Numbered from the stretch's first letter, positions 26,140 through 35,136 are shown. The stretch: 64,000 nucleotides of DNA from Rhodanobacteraceae bacterium (GCA_016708465.1 JADJFT010000004.1:1-64000), one strand, 5' to 3'. Notes: generated by a model from the letters alone, not told the origin. Numbers and translations: made by a program.

Positions 26140-29100
26140 ATGAGCTCAACGCCTGCCTTCAACATTCCCGGTTACGAGCTGATCCGCGAACTCGGGGTGG
26201 GCGGCATGGCGACGGTGCACCTGGCCATCCAGAGTTCGCTCGACCGCAAGGTCGCGATCAAGGTGATGCGCCGGAACATCGATGATGCCGACAAGTTCGA
26301 GCGCCGTTTCCTCGTCGAGGGGCGCACGCTGGCGAAACTGCCACACCGAAACATTGTTGCGGTCTACGACATCGTCAAGAGTGATGCCGCAACCTACATT
26401 TCGATGGAATATCTCGAAGGCGGCACGCTGCACGAGAAAATGCGTGACGGTTTATCGCTGGCAGAAGCGGTCGCGATTGTTGTGCAGATCGCCGGGGCGC
26501 TGCAGTTCGCGCACGACCACAGCATCGTCCATCGTGATCTGAAGCCCGCGAACATCATGTTCCGCGATGAGTTGACGCCGGTGCTGACCGACTTCGGCAT
26601 CGCCCGCCAGCAGGACGCGACGCAGACGCGGCTGACCCAGACCGGGATGCTGGTCGGAACACCGACTTACATGAGCCCGGAGCAGATCAACGCGCTGGAA
26701 GTGGATGGTCGTTCCGACCTGTACAGCTTGGGCGTGATGTTCTACGAGTTGCTGACCGGTCACCCGCCGTTTCAAGGTGAGACGCCGATCGCAGTGCTGA
26801 TGGCGCATCTGACCAATCCACCACCGCCGTTGCCGCAGCAATTTGCCGAGTTCCAGCCGATTCTCGATCGCATGCTGGCCAAGGGTCGTGACGATCGTTA
26901 CGGCAACCTCAAGGAATTCACCAAGGCGCTGAAGGCGATCGTCGTCAATAACGATCGCCTCTGGGAGCGCTTGCAGGCTGATCCGAACCAGAGTTCGTCC
27001 GAACAGTTACGGGCGTTGGGTTTCTCGGTCAGTTCCTCGACTGCGCTTGAACCGGTGCAACATGGTGCACCATCGAAGCGCCAGTTGCCTTACCCGCAGC
27101 ATTCGGTTGCGGCGACGCAGGTGGCGCGGCCAAATGTCGATTCTGCTGCGGCCACACAGATTTCCAGTCCTGTTTTGCCGTCGGCGCGGGTCAGTGGGTC
27201 GCACAGTGGTCGCGGCCTGTGGATCGGCATCGTTTCGGTGGTGATGCTGATCGTGGCTTTGGCAGGATGGTGGGCACTGCGGCCGCATGAAGACATCGAT
27301 CCGCGCATTCGTGGCGAAATTGATGCGCGCTTGGTCGTGATCGACCGCTATATCGGCGACCAAAAACTTACACCACCGCCGATCGGCGACAACGCGCTTG
27401 ATCTGCTTCAGGCAGTGCAACAACGGGCGCCGAATTACTCCGGAACCACGCAGCGCACGTTGGCCTTGGTGACGGCACTGAAGACTGAAGCGCAGCGCCG
27501 CAAGGATCGTGGCGAATACATCGATGCTGAGGCTGCTCTGGGGTTCGCGAGTTCGCTGGCACCCGACGATGCCGCGATCACGACGCTGCGCGCGGGTATT
27601 GCCGATGCGCGCACGCGTAGCGAGCAGGCGGCCAAAGTGAAGGAATTGCTTGCGAAGGCGGATGAAGCGAGTGCCGCAGGTCGTGATCTTGGCGCCGACA
27701 GTGCCTACGCGTTGTTGCGTCAGGCGGCGCAACTTGCCCCGGCTGATCCGGTGCTGGGCGCCGCCCAACAAAAATTGCTGACGCGCCTGCTGGCGTCCAG
27801 CCGTGCAGCGCTGCTGGCCGGCGATATCAGTACAGCGCAATCGCGACTCGATGCGTTGGCCGCGGCGCTCGGCAACGATCCGGAATGGCGCAAATTGCGT
27901 GACGAGATTGCCGCTGCGCGTAATCTGGCCGATCGCGCGGCGCGCGTTGCCGCGATTCAGGCGCAGTTCGACACCCAGTTGCGCGCCCGTCGTTATGCGG
28001 AACCCGCTGGTGACAATGCGCTGGAATCACTGAGTGCCCTGCGTCTGCTCGATACGTCCGCCGCCAACGCGCTTGGCGCAACGCTGGCAAATGCGTTGCT
28101 GGCGGATGCGCGTGCGTTGCTTGGTCGCGGCGATGCACCGGCGGCCTTGACCACCGTCGAACTCGCCTTGCGCGTGCAACCCGATGCTGCTGCGGTGGCG
28201 TTCAAAACGGAAGTTGAGGGCAAACTTAGCGCCGACCAGCGTCGTGTTGCCGGAATGCTCGGACAGGTTCAGCAGGCACTCGCGGAGCATCGCTACTTCG
28301 CGCCAGCGGGTCAGAATGCGACGGAACTGTTGGATCAATTGCTGCGACTCGATCCGAGCCATGGCGAAGCACTGCGTCTACGCGATGGATTGATGACTGG
28401 CGCGCTCGACGCGGCACGGGCGCTGGCGCAAGCAGATCGCATCGACGACGCGTTGGCATTGGCGAATCAGGTGCGTCAGCGCTATCCGACCGATCGCAAC
28501 GCCCCAGCCCTGGTCGAACAGTTGTTGCGTCAGCAGTCGGCCGCTACTGCGGCGACACAGCGCGCGACCGTGCTGGACCGTGTGCTCGCTGCGGCAGCAC
28601 AGCGCCCGCTGGATGCAAAGTCGTTCAAGACGAGCTTGATCGACGTCGCCGCATTACTCAAGAACAACCCTGCTGATATCGATGCCGCGACCGCGCGCCA
28701 GCGCCTGCTTGATGCATTGCGCGAGTCTGCCGATAGCGCGACCGCGTTGTCTGACCTCGGCGGAGTTGATGCGATGTTGGACGACTATCGCCGCAGCTTT
28801 GGTGAGGATTTGCCGGTGGCGGCGACCGTCGCAGCAGCGCGCACGCGGCTGGAACAAGAAGAGCGTGTGCGGCTGGCGGCCACTGCCGGTGATTTAGTCT
28901 TGCTGGCACTGCCGTGGGGTGAAGTCGAGTCGGTGACAGACCTGCAGCGCAAATCGACGGTGCCGTTGCCGGTTGATCGTGTCACACCCTTGCGATTGCA
29001 TCTTCCGGCGGGCGTCTATCGGGTCAGTTTCAAGCATCCAAGTGGTGCCCGCAGCAGTACGCAGGCGACCGTCAAGGCAAAGACCGAAACGGTTAGTTCC

Positions 29101-29154
29101 GCGGCTTTTGCGGCTCTCGATGCCAAGGAGTACCTGCGCCGTGCCGGTCTCTGA
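26140..29154 (+). CDS. PknB-type Ser/Thr protein kinase with long periplasmic repeat region (1004 aa)
   Basis: The N-terminal cytoplasmic domain is a Hanks-type kinase. The glycine loop is GVGGMATVHLA, with the ATP lysine K41 in RKVAIKV. HRDLKPAN follows (Asp133), then DFG in LTDFGIARQ (Asp151) and GTPTYMSPEQ, ending near residue 275. A Ser/Thr/Ala-rich linker follows, then one membrane helix (about 360-383, GLWIGIVSVVMLIVALAGWW). The periplasmic region of about 620 residues is helical and holds at least three copies of a motif L/Y-x-x-P-x-G-D/Q-N-A followed by a leucine-rich helix (LTPPPIGDNALDLLQ, YAEPAGDNALESLSA, YFAPAGQNATELLDQ). The C-terminus looks like a PEGA-type beta domain (VYRVSFKHPSGARSSTQAT). 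The frame is intact, and the 3' end overlaps the next gene by 14 bases. Confidence 0.95.
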   Translation: MSSTPAFNIPGYELIRELGVGGMATVHLAIQSSLDRKVAIKVMRRNIDDADKFERRFLVEGRTLAKLPHRNIVAVYDIVKSDAATYISMEYLEGGTLHEKMRDGLSLAEAVAIVVQIAGALQFAHDHSIVHRDLKPANIMFRDELTPVLTDFGIARQQDATQTRLTQTGMLVGTPTYMSPEQINALEVDGRSDLYSLGVMFYELLTGHPPFQGETPIAVLMAHLTNPPPPLPQQFAEFQPILDRMLAKGRDDRYGNLKEFTKALKAIVVNNDRLWERLQADPNQSSSEQLRALGFSVSSSTALEPVQHGAPSKRQLPYPQHSVAATQVARPNVDSAAATQISSPVLPSARVSGSHSGRGLWIGIVSVVMLIVALAGWWALRPHEDIDPRIRGEIDARLVVIDRYIGDQKLTPPPIGDNALDLLQAVQQRAPNYSGTTQRTLALVTALKTEAQRRKDRGEYIDAEAALGFASSLAPDDAAITTLRAGIADARTRSEQAAKVKELLAKADEASAAGRDLGADSAYALLRQAAQLAPADPVLGAAQQKLLTRLLASSRAALLAGDISTAQSRLDALAAALGNDPEWRKLRDEIAAARNLADRAARVAAIQAQFDTQLRARRYAEPAGDNALESLSALRLLDTSAANALGATLANALLADARALLGRGDAPAALTTVELALRVQPDAAAVAFKTEVEGKLSADQRRVAGMLGQVQQALAEHRYFAPAGQNATELLDQLLRLDPSHGEALRLRDGLMTGALDAARALAQADRIDDALALANQVRQRYPTDRNAPALVEQLLRQQSAATAATQRATVLDRVLAAAAQRPLDAKSFKTSLIDVAALLKNNPADIDAATARQRLLDALRESADSATALSDLGGVDAMLDDYRRSFGEDLPVAATVAAARTRLEQEERVRLAATAGDLVLLALPWGEVESVTDLQRKSTVPLPVDRVTPLRLHLPAGVYRVSFKHPSGARSSTQATVKAKTETVSSAAFAALDAKEYLRRAGL

Positions 29155-29947
29155 ACGACTTCTAGCGTTTCTGATTGGCGTCGTACTTTGGCTGCCATCG
29201 GTGGCCTATGCTGACTACCGCGCCTATGCGCGTGGACAGGAGGCAGCGGCGGACGGCAAATGGTCGGAAGTCGAGACGGCGATGCAGGAGTCGCTGTCTG
29301 GCAATCCGTCGCCCAAGGTCCGCGTCAAGCTCTACGGGCAACGATTCGCGCCGTACGTGCCGCAGTATTACCTTGGGCTTGCGGCGTATCGACAGAACGA
29401 TTGTGCGGGTGCCTTGCGCTGGTTTGGTGACGGGGCCGCTGCATCGGTTATCGCACAAGTACCCGAGTTCAAAGGTATTGCTGATTCGGCGCGCGTTGAT
29501 TGCACGGCAAAGCTCGCCGCGAACAAGCCGGCCGTTGAAAAACCGCCGGTGACACAGAATACGCCGCCGCCGACAAAGCCATCCGTTCCAGTGCTGGCGA
29601 GTAACAAACCGACAACAACCCCGGTCGCTCCGGGTCAAACGACGCCGGCGGCCGCCAGCGTTCCAGCGGCACTGAAGAGTGCATTGCAGAACTGGCTGGC
29701 CGGGCGGTATCGCGCAGTGTTTGCTGGGCCGACTGCCGGATTGCAGGGCAAGGCCTTGGCGCACCTGCATCTACTGCGGGCAGCCGCCTATTTTGCGCAG
29801 TCGGAAATCGAATCAGCGAATGCCGCGTCGCTGCGCACGAGCGCCGAACAGGAGGTACGGAATGCACGCCGGGCGCTGCCGACGATCGCGCCGGATACTG
29901 GGTTCCATTCGCCGCGGTTTCGCAGCTTCTTCGCCAGCGTGCGTTGA
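29141..29947 (+). CDS. Hypothetical periplasmic protein paired with the kinase (268 aa)
   Basis: I chose GTG 29141, because AAGGAG lies 10 bases upstream and it gives a clean signal peptide (VPVSERLLAFLIGVVLWLPS, cleaved near VAYA). A TPR-like helical domain follows, with GKWSEVETAMQESLSGNPSP and PQYYLGLAAYRQNDCAGALR. A Pro/Thr-rich linker (about residues 125-175) comes next, and then a second helical domain with LKSALQNWLAGRYRAVFAGP. It overlaps the kinase stop by 14 bases, so the two are made together; it may sense or scaffold in the periplasm. A strong hairpin terminator follows at once. No named family recognised. Confidence 0.75.
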   Translation: MPVSERLLAFLIGVVLWLPSVAYADYRAYARGQEAAADGKWSEVETAMQESLSGNPSPKVRVKLYGQRFAPYVPQYYLGLAAYRQNDCAGALRWFGDGAAASVIAQVPEFKGIADSARVDCTAKLAANKPAVEKPPVTQNTPPPTKPSVPVLASNKPTTTPVAPGQTTPAAASVPAALKSALQNWLAGRYRAVFAGPTAGLQGKALAHLHLLRAAAYFAQSEIESANAASLRTSAEQEVRNARRALPTIAPDTGFHSPRFRSFFASVR

Positions 29948-29982
29948 AACAGCAACGCCGCGCAGAGCGCGGCGTTGCTGTT
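29948..29982. terminator. Bidirectional hairpin terminator
   Basis: A perfect 16-bp inverted repeat, AACAGCAACGCCGCGC and its complement, around a 3-base loop (AGA). It starts directly after the stop of the plus-strand gene (29947) and lies just past the 3' end of the minus-strand FadL-type gene (30002). It can serve both. T-tracts are short. Confidence 0.85.
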
Positions 29983-30001
29983 CAGTCGCGAAAACGTCGG
30001 A

Positions 30002-31300
30002 TCAGAAACGGACGACGCCAGACATCGAGATGGTTTGGTTACGGTCCGATGCATCAAATGCGGCATCGATCTGAACCTTCTCGAACGCCCAGCCAAAACC
30101 GATCGAGGTATGCAGCTCATTGCCATTGCCGGTCGAGAACAGCACGGCATTGGCGACGGCGTCACCTGAATCCAGCGATGGCGTGCCCTGGAAGCGGACG
30201 GTGTGTTCGGGATCCTGCCACAGGCCGGCACGCAACGAGAACGGCACCTTGGCTTCGGTAAAGGTGTATTCCATGCCGAGACGGACTTCGACACCGTCGT
30301 CGATCTGAAGTGGATCAAGTGCGCTGCGCGACAACGCATCGGAGTCGTCGATACGGAAGTTCGATTGCATGTTGTTGGTCAGATCCGAATACATCACGTG
30401 CGATACATCGAGTGCCACCGTCCAAGCTTCGGTCGGACGGTAGACGACGCCGATGCCGAACAGGTCCGGAGTGTCGAAGTAGGCCGACTTGTCGATACGA
30501 GTGAAATTCTGGCTGCCGGGAATGATGCTGGCCGTGTATTTGAACTCCGGCGCATGGCGATAGACCAGTCCCGTCTGCCATTGGTCGTTGATGCGGTACT
30601 GGCCACCGAGGCTGAAACCAAACGCGCCGTCATTTTCCGTACTGCTGCGTTGAAAACCGCGTAACAGTGTCGCCGAGCATGGTGAAGCGACGCGTATTGG
30701 AGTCGAGGTCCAGGTTGAAATTGTTCAGGCTGATACCGAGTGAAAGTTTGTCAGTCGCTTTGAATGCGCCGGACAGACCAAAATTCGAGATGCGCACATC
30801 GATGGCGGCCGTGAACGGGAAAATATCGCCGGCACCGTTTGCCAGTCCCGAATCGACGCCGGTCGACGTGAACCCGGTCTCATAATTGAGGAACTCGTGG
30901 CGATAAACAGCAACCGCCCAGTTTTCATGTGGCCAGACGAACGAGATGAACGATGGCGCATGCGTCTGGCTGCGCGCTTCGTCATAACTCAGGCCATTGA
31001 TATTGAACGGGTCCGGCGTGTAGCTGCCGGTGCGCACGTATTCCGTACTGAAGTCATTGATACGTTGTTCGAACGACACTTCCTTGGAAGCGAGTTGGGT
31101 CAGTCCGGCTGGATTTGAAAATGCGGCGGTCGCATCGTCAGCCAGTCCGATGAAGGCACCGCCCATCGCCAGCGAGCGTGCGCCAGGTGCGGAGAAGTTG
31201 AACTGGAGGGAGGCATTGCCTTCCTCGTCGGTAATGCGAATGCGCTGGACGCGGCGGCGAGCAGCGCGGCGCCAATGGCCAGCGGAAGCAGCTTTTTCAT
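30002..31300 (-). pseudogene. FadL/OmpP1-family outer-membrane channel, frameshifted twice
   Basis: The FadL family lets hydrophobic molecules such as long-chain fatty acids cross the outer membrane. ATG 31300 gives a signal peptide (MKKLLPLAIGAALLAAASSA). The frame breaks near 31256. The next frame carries the family signature SAPGARSLAMGGAFIGLADD then ATAAFSNPAGLTQLASKEVS. It runs to about 30655 and breaks again near a TTTT run. The last frame gives barrel strands (YRINDQWQTGLVYRHAPEFK, TGNGNELHTSIGFGWAF) and ends with an aromatic residue (SMSGVVRF) at 30002, as barrels do. All parts are present in order, so the breaks may be sequence indels. Confidence 0.85.
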
Positions 31301-31427
31301 TATGAGTTCTCCTCTCAGCGTTGAATGGATCGTCGTTCGGGGCGAGCGGCGCGATCATAACGCTTTCCCAACACTGCGCGGGCGTCGGCGCTTGCCTATA
31401 CTTGGCCTCTGTCACCCGGAGAATGTC

Positions 31428-32372
31428 ATGGAACCGATCGTGCTGTTTCTGCTCGCCTTCATCATCTTCACCCTGTGGAAAGGCGTGATCATGGTGCCGC
31501 AAGGCTTTGAATACACGGTCGAGCGCTTCCGCAAGTACACGCATACGCAAACGCCCGGCATTGGCATCATCTTCCCGTATGTGTTCAATGTCGGTCGCAA
31601 GATCAACATGATGGAACAGGTACTCGACGTCCCGTCGCAGGAAGTCATCACCAAGGACAACGCGGTGGTTAAGGTCGACGGCGTCGTCTTCTATCAGGTG
31701 CTTGATGCCGCAAAAGCCGCATATGAAGTATCCAATCTGGAGCAGGCCATCATCGCGTTGGTGATGACCAATATCCGAACGGCAATCGGTTCGATGGATC
31801 TGGACGAATCGCTATCCAAGCGTGACGAAATCAACAACAAGTTGCTGCACGTCGTCGACGAAGCGACGCACCCGTGGGGACTGAAGGTCAACCGCATCGA
31901 GCTCAAAGACATCCAGCCGCCGCGTGACTTGGTCGATTCGATGGCCCGCCAGATGAAGGCCGAGCGCGAGAAGCGTGCGCAAATTCTGGAAGCCGAAGGT
32001 TCGCGTCAGTCGGCAATTCTGCGCGCTGAGGGTGAAAAGCAGTCGGCGGTTCTGGAAGCCGAGGGTCGTCGTGAAGCAGCGTTCAAGGACGCCGAAGCAC
32101 GCGAGCGTCTGGCCGAAGCGGAAGCGAAGGCGACGATGATGGTCTCGCAGGCAATCGAGCGCGGCGACGTACAAGCAATCAACTACTTTATCGCGCAGAA
32201 ATACGTCGAGGCTTTGAAGGCGCTGGCAACATCGCCCAACCAGAAGGTGTTGATGATGCCGTTGGATACCACCGGACTGCTTGGCTCGATTGCCGGTATC
32301 GCCGAATTGTCGAAGACTGCATTGGAAAAGAGCGCTGGCGTCGTCAAGCCGCCAAAGATGCCGGGAGCCTGA
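31428..32372 (+). CDS. qmcA: SPFH/band-7 membrane protein, QmcA type
   Basis: This 314-residue protein has an N-terminal membrane anchor (MEPIVLFLLAFIIFTLWKGV). A PHB/SPFH domain with VPQGFEYTVERFRKYTHTQT and VVKVDGVVFYQVLDAAKAAY follows. A long coiled coil rich in Glu and Ala (EKRAQILEAEGSRQSAILRA) comes next. Such proteins form ring or cage-like oligomers at the inner membrane and are linked to membrane organisation and protease control. A GGAG site stands 8 bases before the ATG. The NfeD gene begins 1 base after its stop, the usual SPFH/NfeD pairing. Confidence 0.92.
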   Translation: MEPIVLFLLAFIIFTLWKGVIMVPQGFEYTVERFRKYTHTQTPGIGIIFPYVFNVGRKINMMEQVLDVPSQEVITKDNAVVKVDGVVFYQVLDAAKAAYEVSNLEQAIIALVMTNIRTAIGSMDLDESLSKRDEINNKLLHVVDEATHPWGLKVNRIELKDIQPPRDLVDSMARQMKAEREKRAQILEAEGSRQSAILRAEGEKQSAVLEAEGRREAAFKDAEARERLAEAEAKATMMVSQAIERGDVQAINYFIAQKYVEALKALATSPNQKVLMMPLDTTGLLGSIAGIAELSKTALEKSAGVVKPPKMPGA

Positions 32373-32373
32373 A

Positions 32374-32811
32374 ATGGGACAGCTCGTTTATACGTGGTGG
32401 GCGATCGCACTGGCTTTGCTGGCGATCGAAACCATCATTCCGGGAGCCAGTATTCTCTGGTTCGGCATTTCCGCGTTTGTCGTTGGAATCGTCGTGTACT
32501 TCGTGCCGAACCTGCCGCTGCTCGGGCAGGTCGCGGTGTTCGGGGTCTTTTCGATTGCTTCCGTCGCGGTGTACTGGAAGTGGTTTCGCACGCATGAGGT
32601 GCCGAGCGACCAGCCGCTGCTGAATCGCAAGGCCGACCAGATCATCGGGCGCGAGTTCGTGCTTGATGCGCCGATCACGCTAGGGCGCGGCAAGCTCAAG
32701 ATCGGCGATGCGCTGTGGGCCATCGAAGGTCCGGATCTTGCCGCCGGAACACGCATACGCGTGTGTCGAACCGATGGCCTGAATCTTCAGGTCGAGAAAA
32801 TCGAAGCCTGA
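32374..32811 (+). CDS. NfeD-like membrane protein (YbbK type)
   Basis: This 145-residue partner of SPFH proteins has three hydrophobic segments in the first 75 residues (LVYTWWAIALALLAIETIIP, WFGISAFVVGIVVYFVPNLP, VAVFGVFSIASVAVYWKWFR). A C-terminal OB-fold follows, with NRKADQIIGREFVLDAPITL and GTRIRVCRTDGLNLQVEKIE. NfeD short forms form complexes with stomatin-like proteins. It starts 1 base after the QmcA gene, so the two are translated together. A GC-rich hairpin lies 10 bases after the stop. Confidence 0.9.
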   Translation: MGQLVYTWWAIALALLAIETIIPGASILWFGISAFVVGIVVYFVPNLPLLGQVAVFGVFSIASVAVYWKWFRTHEVPSDQPLLNRKADQIIGREFVLDAPITLGRGKLKIGDALWAIEGPDLAAGTRIRVCRTDGLNLQVEKIEA

Positions 32812-32820
32812 GTCGTTATG

Positions 32821-32848
32821 CTCCGCGCCCTCGACTGCGGGCGCGGAG
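32821..32848 (+). promoter_or_regulatory. GC-rich hairpin spanning the gcvT ribosome-binding site
   Basis: CTCCGCGCCC (32821-32830) pairs perfectly with GGGCGCGGAG (32839-32848) across an 8-base loop. The right arm contains the GGAG (32845-32848) that lies 5 bases before the chosen gcvT start (32854). No T-run follows, so it is a poor intrinsic terminator for nfeD. The structure would hide the ribosome site. Whether it regulates gcvT or only reflects GC-rich sequence is untested. Confidence 0.5.
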
Positions 32849-32853
32849 TGCTT

Positions 32854-33945
32854 ATGCTGAACCAGACCATCCTCAATGCCACGCATCGCGCCCACGGCGC
32901 GCGCATGGTCGATTTCGGCGGCTGGGACATGCCGCTGAACTACGGATCGCAGATCGACGAACACCACATCGTGCGTCGCGATGCCGGCATGTTCGATGTC
33001 TCGCACATGACCATCGTCGATGTGCATGGACCGCATGTTCGCGAGTTCCTGCGTCATCTGCTCGCGAACAATATTGACAAGCTCAAGACGTCGGGCAAGG
33101 CGCTGTATAGCTGCATGCTCAACGAGCAGGGCGGTGTGATCGACGATCTGATCGTCTATTTCATCGACGAGTCCTTCTTCCGCGTCGTCGTCAATGCGTC
33201 GACGCGCGACAAAGATCTCGACTGGATGGCGCGCCATGGCAGCGGCTTCGGCGTCACGCTGACGGAACGCCGTGATTACGCGATGATCGCAGTGCAGGGT
33301 CCGACCGCACGGACGCGCGTGCATGGCTTGCTGTCCGCCGACGGCGTTGCACGCGCGGAAAAGCTCAGCAAATTCGTCGCCGCTGAAATTGACGACATGT
33401 TCGTTGCTCGTACCGGTTATACCGGCGAGGACGGTTACGAAATCATGGTGCCGGAAGCCGCAGTCGTGGCGTTCTGGAACAAACTGGTTGCGGCGGGGGT
33501 CAAGCCCGCAGGCCTCGGTGCACGAGACACCTTGCGCCTCGAGGCCGGCATGAATCTATACGGCCAGGACATGGACGAGAGCGTGTCACCGTGGGAAGCC
33601 GCATTGGCGTGGACGATCGCGCTCGAACCGTCGGAGCGTGACTTCATCGGCCGCGCCGCGCTGGTTGCGCAGAAGGCGAACGGCGTCGCGCGCGAAATGA
33701 TTGGCCTCGTGCTCGATGACAAGGGTGTGTTGCGCCACGGCCAGCGCGTGATTACCGATCATGGCGATGGCGAGATCCTGAGCGGCTCGTTCTCACCGAC
33801 GCTCGGCAAATCGATCGCACTGGCGCGTGTACCGGTCGGTGCGACTGCGGCTTCGCTCGCCGTCGATATTCGCGGCAAGGCGTTGCCAGTGCGTGTGGTC
33901 AAGTTTCCATTTGTGCGGGATGGCCAGGCTTGCGCCGGCATCTGA
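32854..33945 (+). CDS. gcvT: Glycine cleavage system T protein (aminomethyltransferase)
   Basis: GcvT transfers the methylene group from the lipoylated H protein to tetrahydrofolate and releases ammonia. The start MLNQTILNATHRAHGARMVD with an upstream GGAG is preferred. An ATG at 32818 is also in frame, but it lacks a ribosome site and lies inside a hairpin. Family sequences include VDFGGWDMPLNYGSQIDEHH, MFDVSHMTIVDVHG and RTGYTGEDGYEIMVP, with ARDTLRLEAGMNLYGQDMDE near the folate site. It is 363 residues, normal for the family. gcvH follows 58 bases later; gcvP is not in this window. Confidence 0.95.
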   Translation: MLNQTILNATHRAHGARMVDFGGWDMPLNYGSQIDEHHIVRRDAGMFDVSHMTIVDVHGPHVREFLRHLLANNIDKLKTSGKALYSCMLNEQGGVIDDLIVYFIDESFFRVVVNASTRDKDLDWMARHGSGFGVTLTERRDYAMIAVQGPTARTRVHGLLSADGVARAEKLSKFVAAEIDDMFVARTGYTGEDGYEIMVPEAAVVAFWNKLVAAGVKPAGLGARDTLRLEAGMNLYGQDMDESVSPWEAALAWTIALEPSERDFIGRAALVAQKANGVAREMIGLVLDDKGVLRHGQRVITDHGDGEILSGSFSPTLGKSIALARVPVGATAASLAVDIRGKALPVRVVKFPFVRDGQACAGI

Positions 33946-34003
33946 ATTCGATCGTTGTCGTCACCCGGTACAATCCGCCATCACCGACCAAGAGGACTGA
34001 GCC

Positions 34004-34399
34004 ATGAACGAAATTCCAGGCGACCTGAAATTCCTGAAGAGTCACGAATGGGCTCGCATCGAAGACAACGGGCACATCACTGTTGGCATTTCCGATCACG
34101 CGCAGGCTGCGCTCGGTGATCTCGTCTATGTTGAGTTGCCGGGTGTCGGCGATGATCTGCAAGCAGGAAATGGCGCTGCCGTTGTCGAGTCGGTGAAGGC
34201 CGCTTCGGACATCTACAGCCCGGTGTCGGGGCAGGTTGTCGCCGTCAACGAGAAACTGGTTGATGCGCCGGAAACCATCAATGGCGACGCCTACGGTGAC
34301 GGATGGTTGTTCGTGGTGAAGCCGTCGGACAGCAGTGAACTTGACGCGCTGCTGAGTCCCGACGACTACGCGGAAATGATCGAGAACGAAGAACACTGA
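34004..34399 (+). CDS. gcvH: Glycine cleavage system H protein
   Basis: This 131-residue lipoyl carrier starts MNEIPGDLKFLKSHEWARIE. The lipoylation lysine is in VVESVKAASDIYSPVSG, the standard motif. It shuttles the aminomethyl group between GcvP, GcvT and GcvL. The gene follows gcvT in the same operon and is closed by an intrinsic terminator at 34428. The frame is intact. Confidence 0.96.
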   Translation: MNEIPGDLKFLKSHEWARIEDNGHITVGISDHAQAALGDLVYVELPGVGDDLQAGNGAAVVESVKAASDIYSPVSGQVVAVNEKLVDAPETINGDAYGDGWLFVVKPSDSSELDALLSPDDYAEMIENEEH

Positions 34400-34427
34400 A
34401 ATTCTTCGCACCATCAAGTTCGAACTG

Positions 34428-34458
34428 AACCGGTTGCGAGAGCAGCCGGTTTTTTCTT
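34428..34458 (+). terminator. Intrinsic terminator after gcvH
   Basis: AACCGGTTGC pairs with GCAGCCGGTT (one G-T pair) around a GAGA loop and is followed by a T-rich run (TTTTTCTT). It lies 29 bases past the gcvH stop and fits a rho-independent terminator of the gcvT-gcvH transcript. Confidence 0.9.
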
Positions 34459-34887
34459 GTCTGCAGTTTGGGTAAACGCGCATCGGACGACTGCAATGAG
34501 ATCGCGAATGCTCGCATGTGTTCGATCACGACATCGGTCCGATGCGTGTCGATGATGCAGATGAAAATTTCTGCGCTCACAAAACGTGTTGACAGTCAAC
34601 GCGTGTGCGATTAGTTTTGCCGCAGCGTGACAAGCATGCTTCGGAAATGAGTGGCAACAGAGACATCGAAACATCGACTGATTCAACTTCCTCGCAGATG
34701 TCGCGATCGGTTCTCCACCTCTCAAGCATGCACTCCAATTTCCGCGACCACGACGCAAAATATCTGATGCTCCCGACGACGCGTCGAGTCGTTCTCTCCA
34801 GCCGTGTGCGTGCGTTAGCAGTCCACGCACGCGGCGTTTGATCAGTTTCACCGGGCGATCACTGCAAAAACCAAGAGGAGCACTACA
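34459..34887. other. 429-base region without a supported gene, upstream of the histone-like gene
   Basis: I see no coding sequence with conserved character on either strand. It holds a good -35 hexamer with a palindrome (34584-34617) and otherwise mixed sequence up to the start of the lysine-rich gene. If transcription starts near 34625 the message has a leader of about 265 bases, or the region may carry a small RNA. The last bases include AAGAGGAG just before the ATG as ribosome site. Confidence 0.4.
34584..34617 (+). promoter_or_regulatory. Candidate promoter with operator-like palindrome for the histone-like gene
   Basis: TTGACA (34589-34594, consensus) is spaced 17 bases from TAGTTT (34612-34617, weak). 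The -35 lies inside the inverted repeat GTTGACAGTCAAC (34588-34600). The repeat extends outwards to about 10 bases per arm with one mismatch (34584-34604). A regulator binding here would cover the -35. The gene start is 271 bases downstream, so the link to that gene is inferred. Confidence 0.4.
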
Positions 34888-35136
34888 ATGAAAGCAGCAA
34901 CTACCAAGAAGAAAGCTGGCACGGTGAAAGCCGCGGCCAAACCTGCAGCGAAGAAAGCGCCGGCCAAGAAGGCCGCAGCGAAGAAGGCTCCGGCCAAGAA
35001 GGCTGCAGCCAAGAAGGCTCCGGCCAAGAAGGTTGCAGCGAAGAAGGCTCCGGCTAAGAAAGCGCCAGCCAAGAAAGCTGCAGCAAAGAAGGCGCCGGCC
35101 AAGAAAGCCGCTGCCAAAAAAACCGCTAAGAAATAA
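34888..35136 (+). CDS. Histone H1-like lysine/alanine-rich DNA-binding protein (82 aa)
   Basis: The protein is made almost entirely of K, A and P, as repeats of the type APAKKAAAKK. After the start MKAATTKKKAGTVKAAAKPA about eight repeat units run to the end. It resembles the C-terminal tail of eukaryotic H1 and bacterial proteins such as AlgP/AlgR3 and chlamydial Hc1. Members bind DNA non-specifically and change nucleoid packing or transcription. An AAGAGGAG ribosome site precedes the ATG. The repeat number varies among strains in similar genes, so slippage between repeats is expected. A hairpin follows at 35166. Confidence 0.88.
   Translation: MKAATTKKKAGTVKAAAKPAAKKAPAKKAAAKKAPAKKAAAKKAPAKKVAAKKAPAKKAPAKKAAAKKAPAKKAAAKKTAKK

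Noticed and set aside
32700..32853. Glycine riboswitch before gcvT
   Set aside because: The gap between nfeD and gcvT is only 42 bases, too short for a glycine aptamer, and no aptamer-like sequence is visible.
34848..35117. Alanine/leucine/phenylalanine-rich frame on the minus strand
   Set aside because: It is the exact reverse of the lysine-rich histone-like repeats and has no independent support.
34888..35136. CRISPR-like repeat array
   Set aside because: The repeats are in-frame codon repeats of a lysine/alanine/proline-rich protein without spacers.
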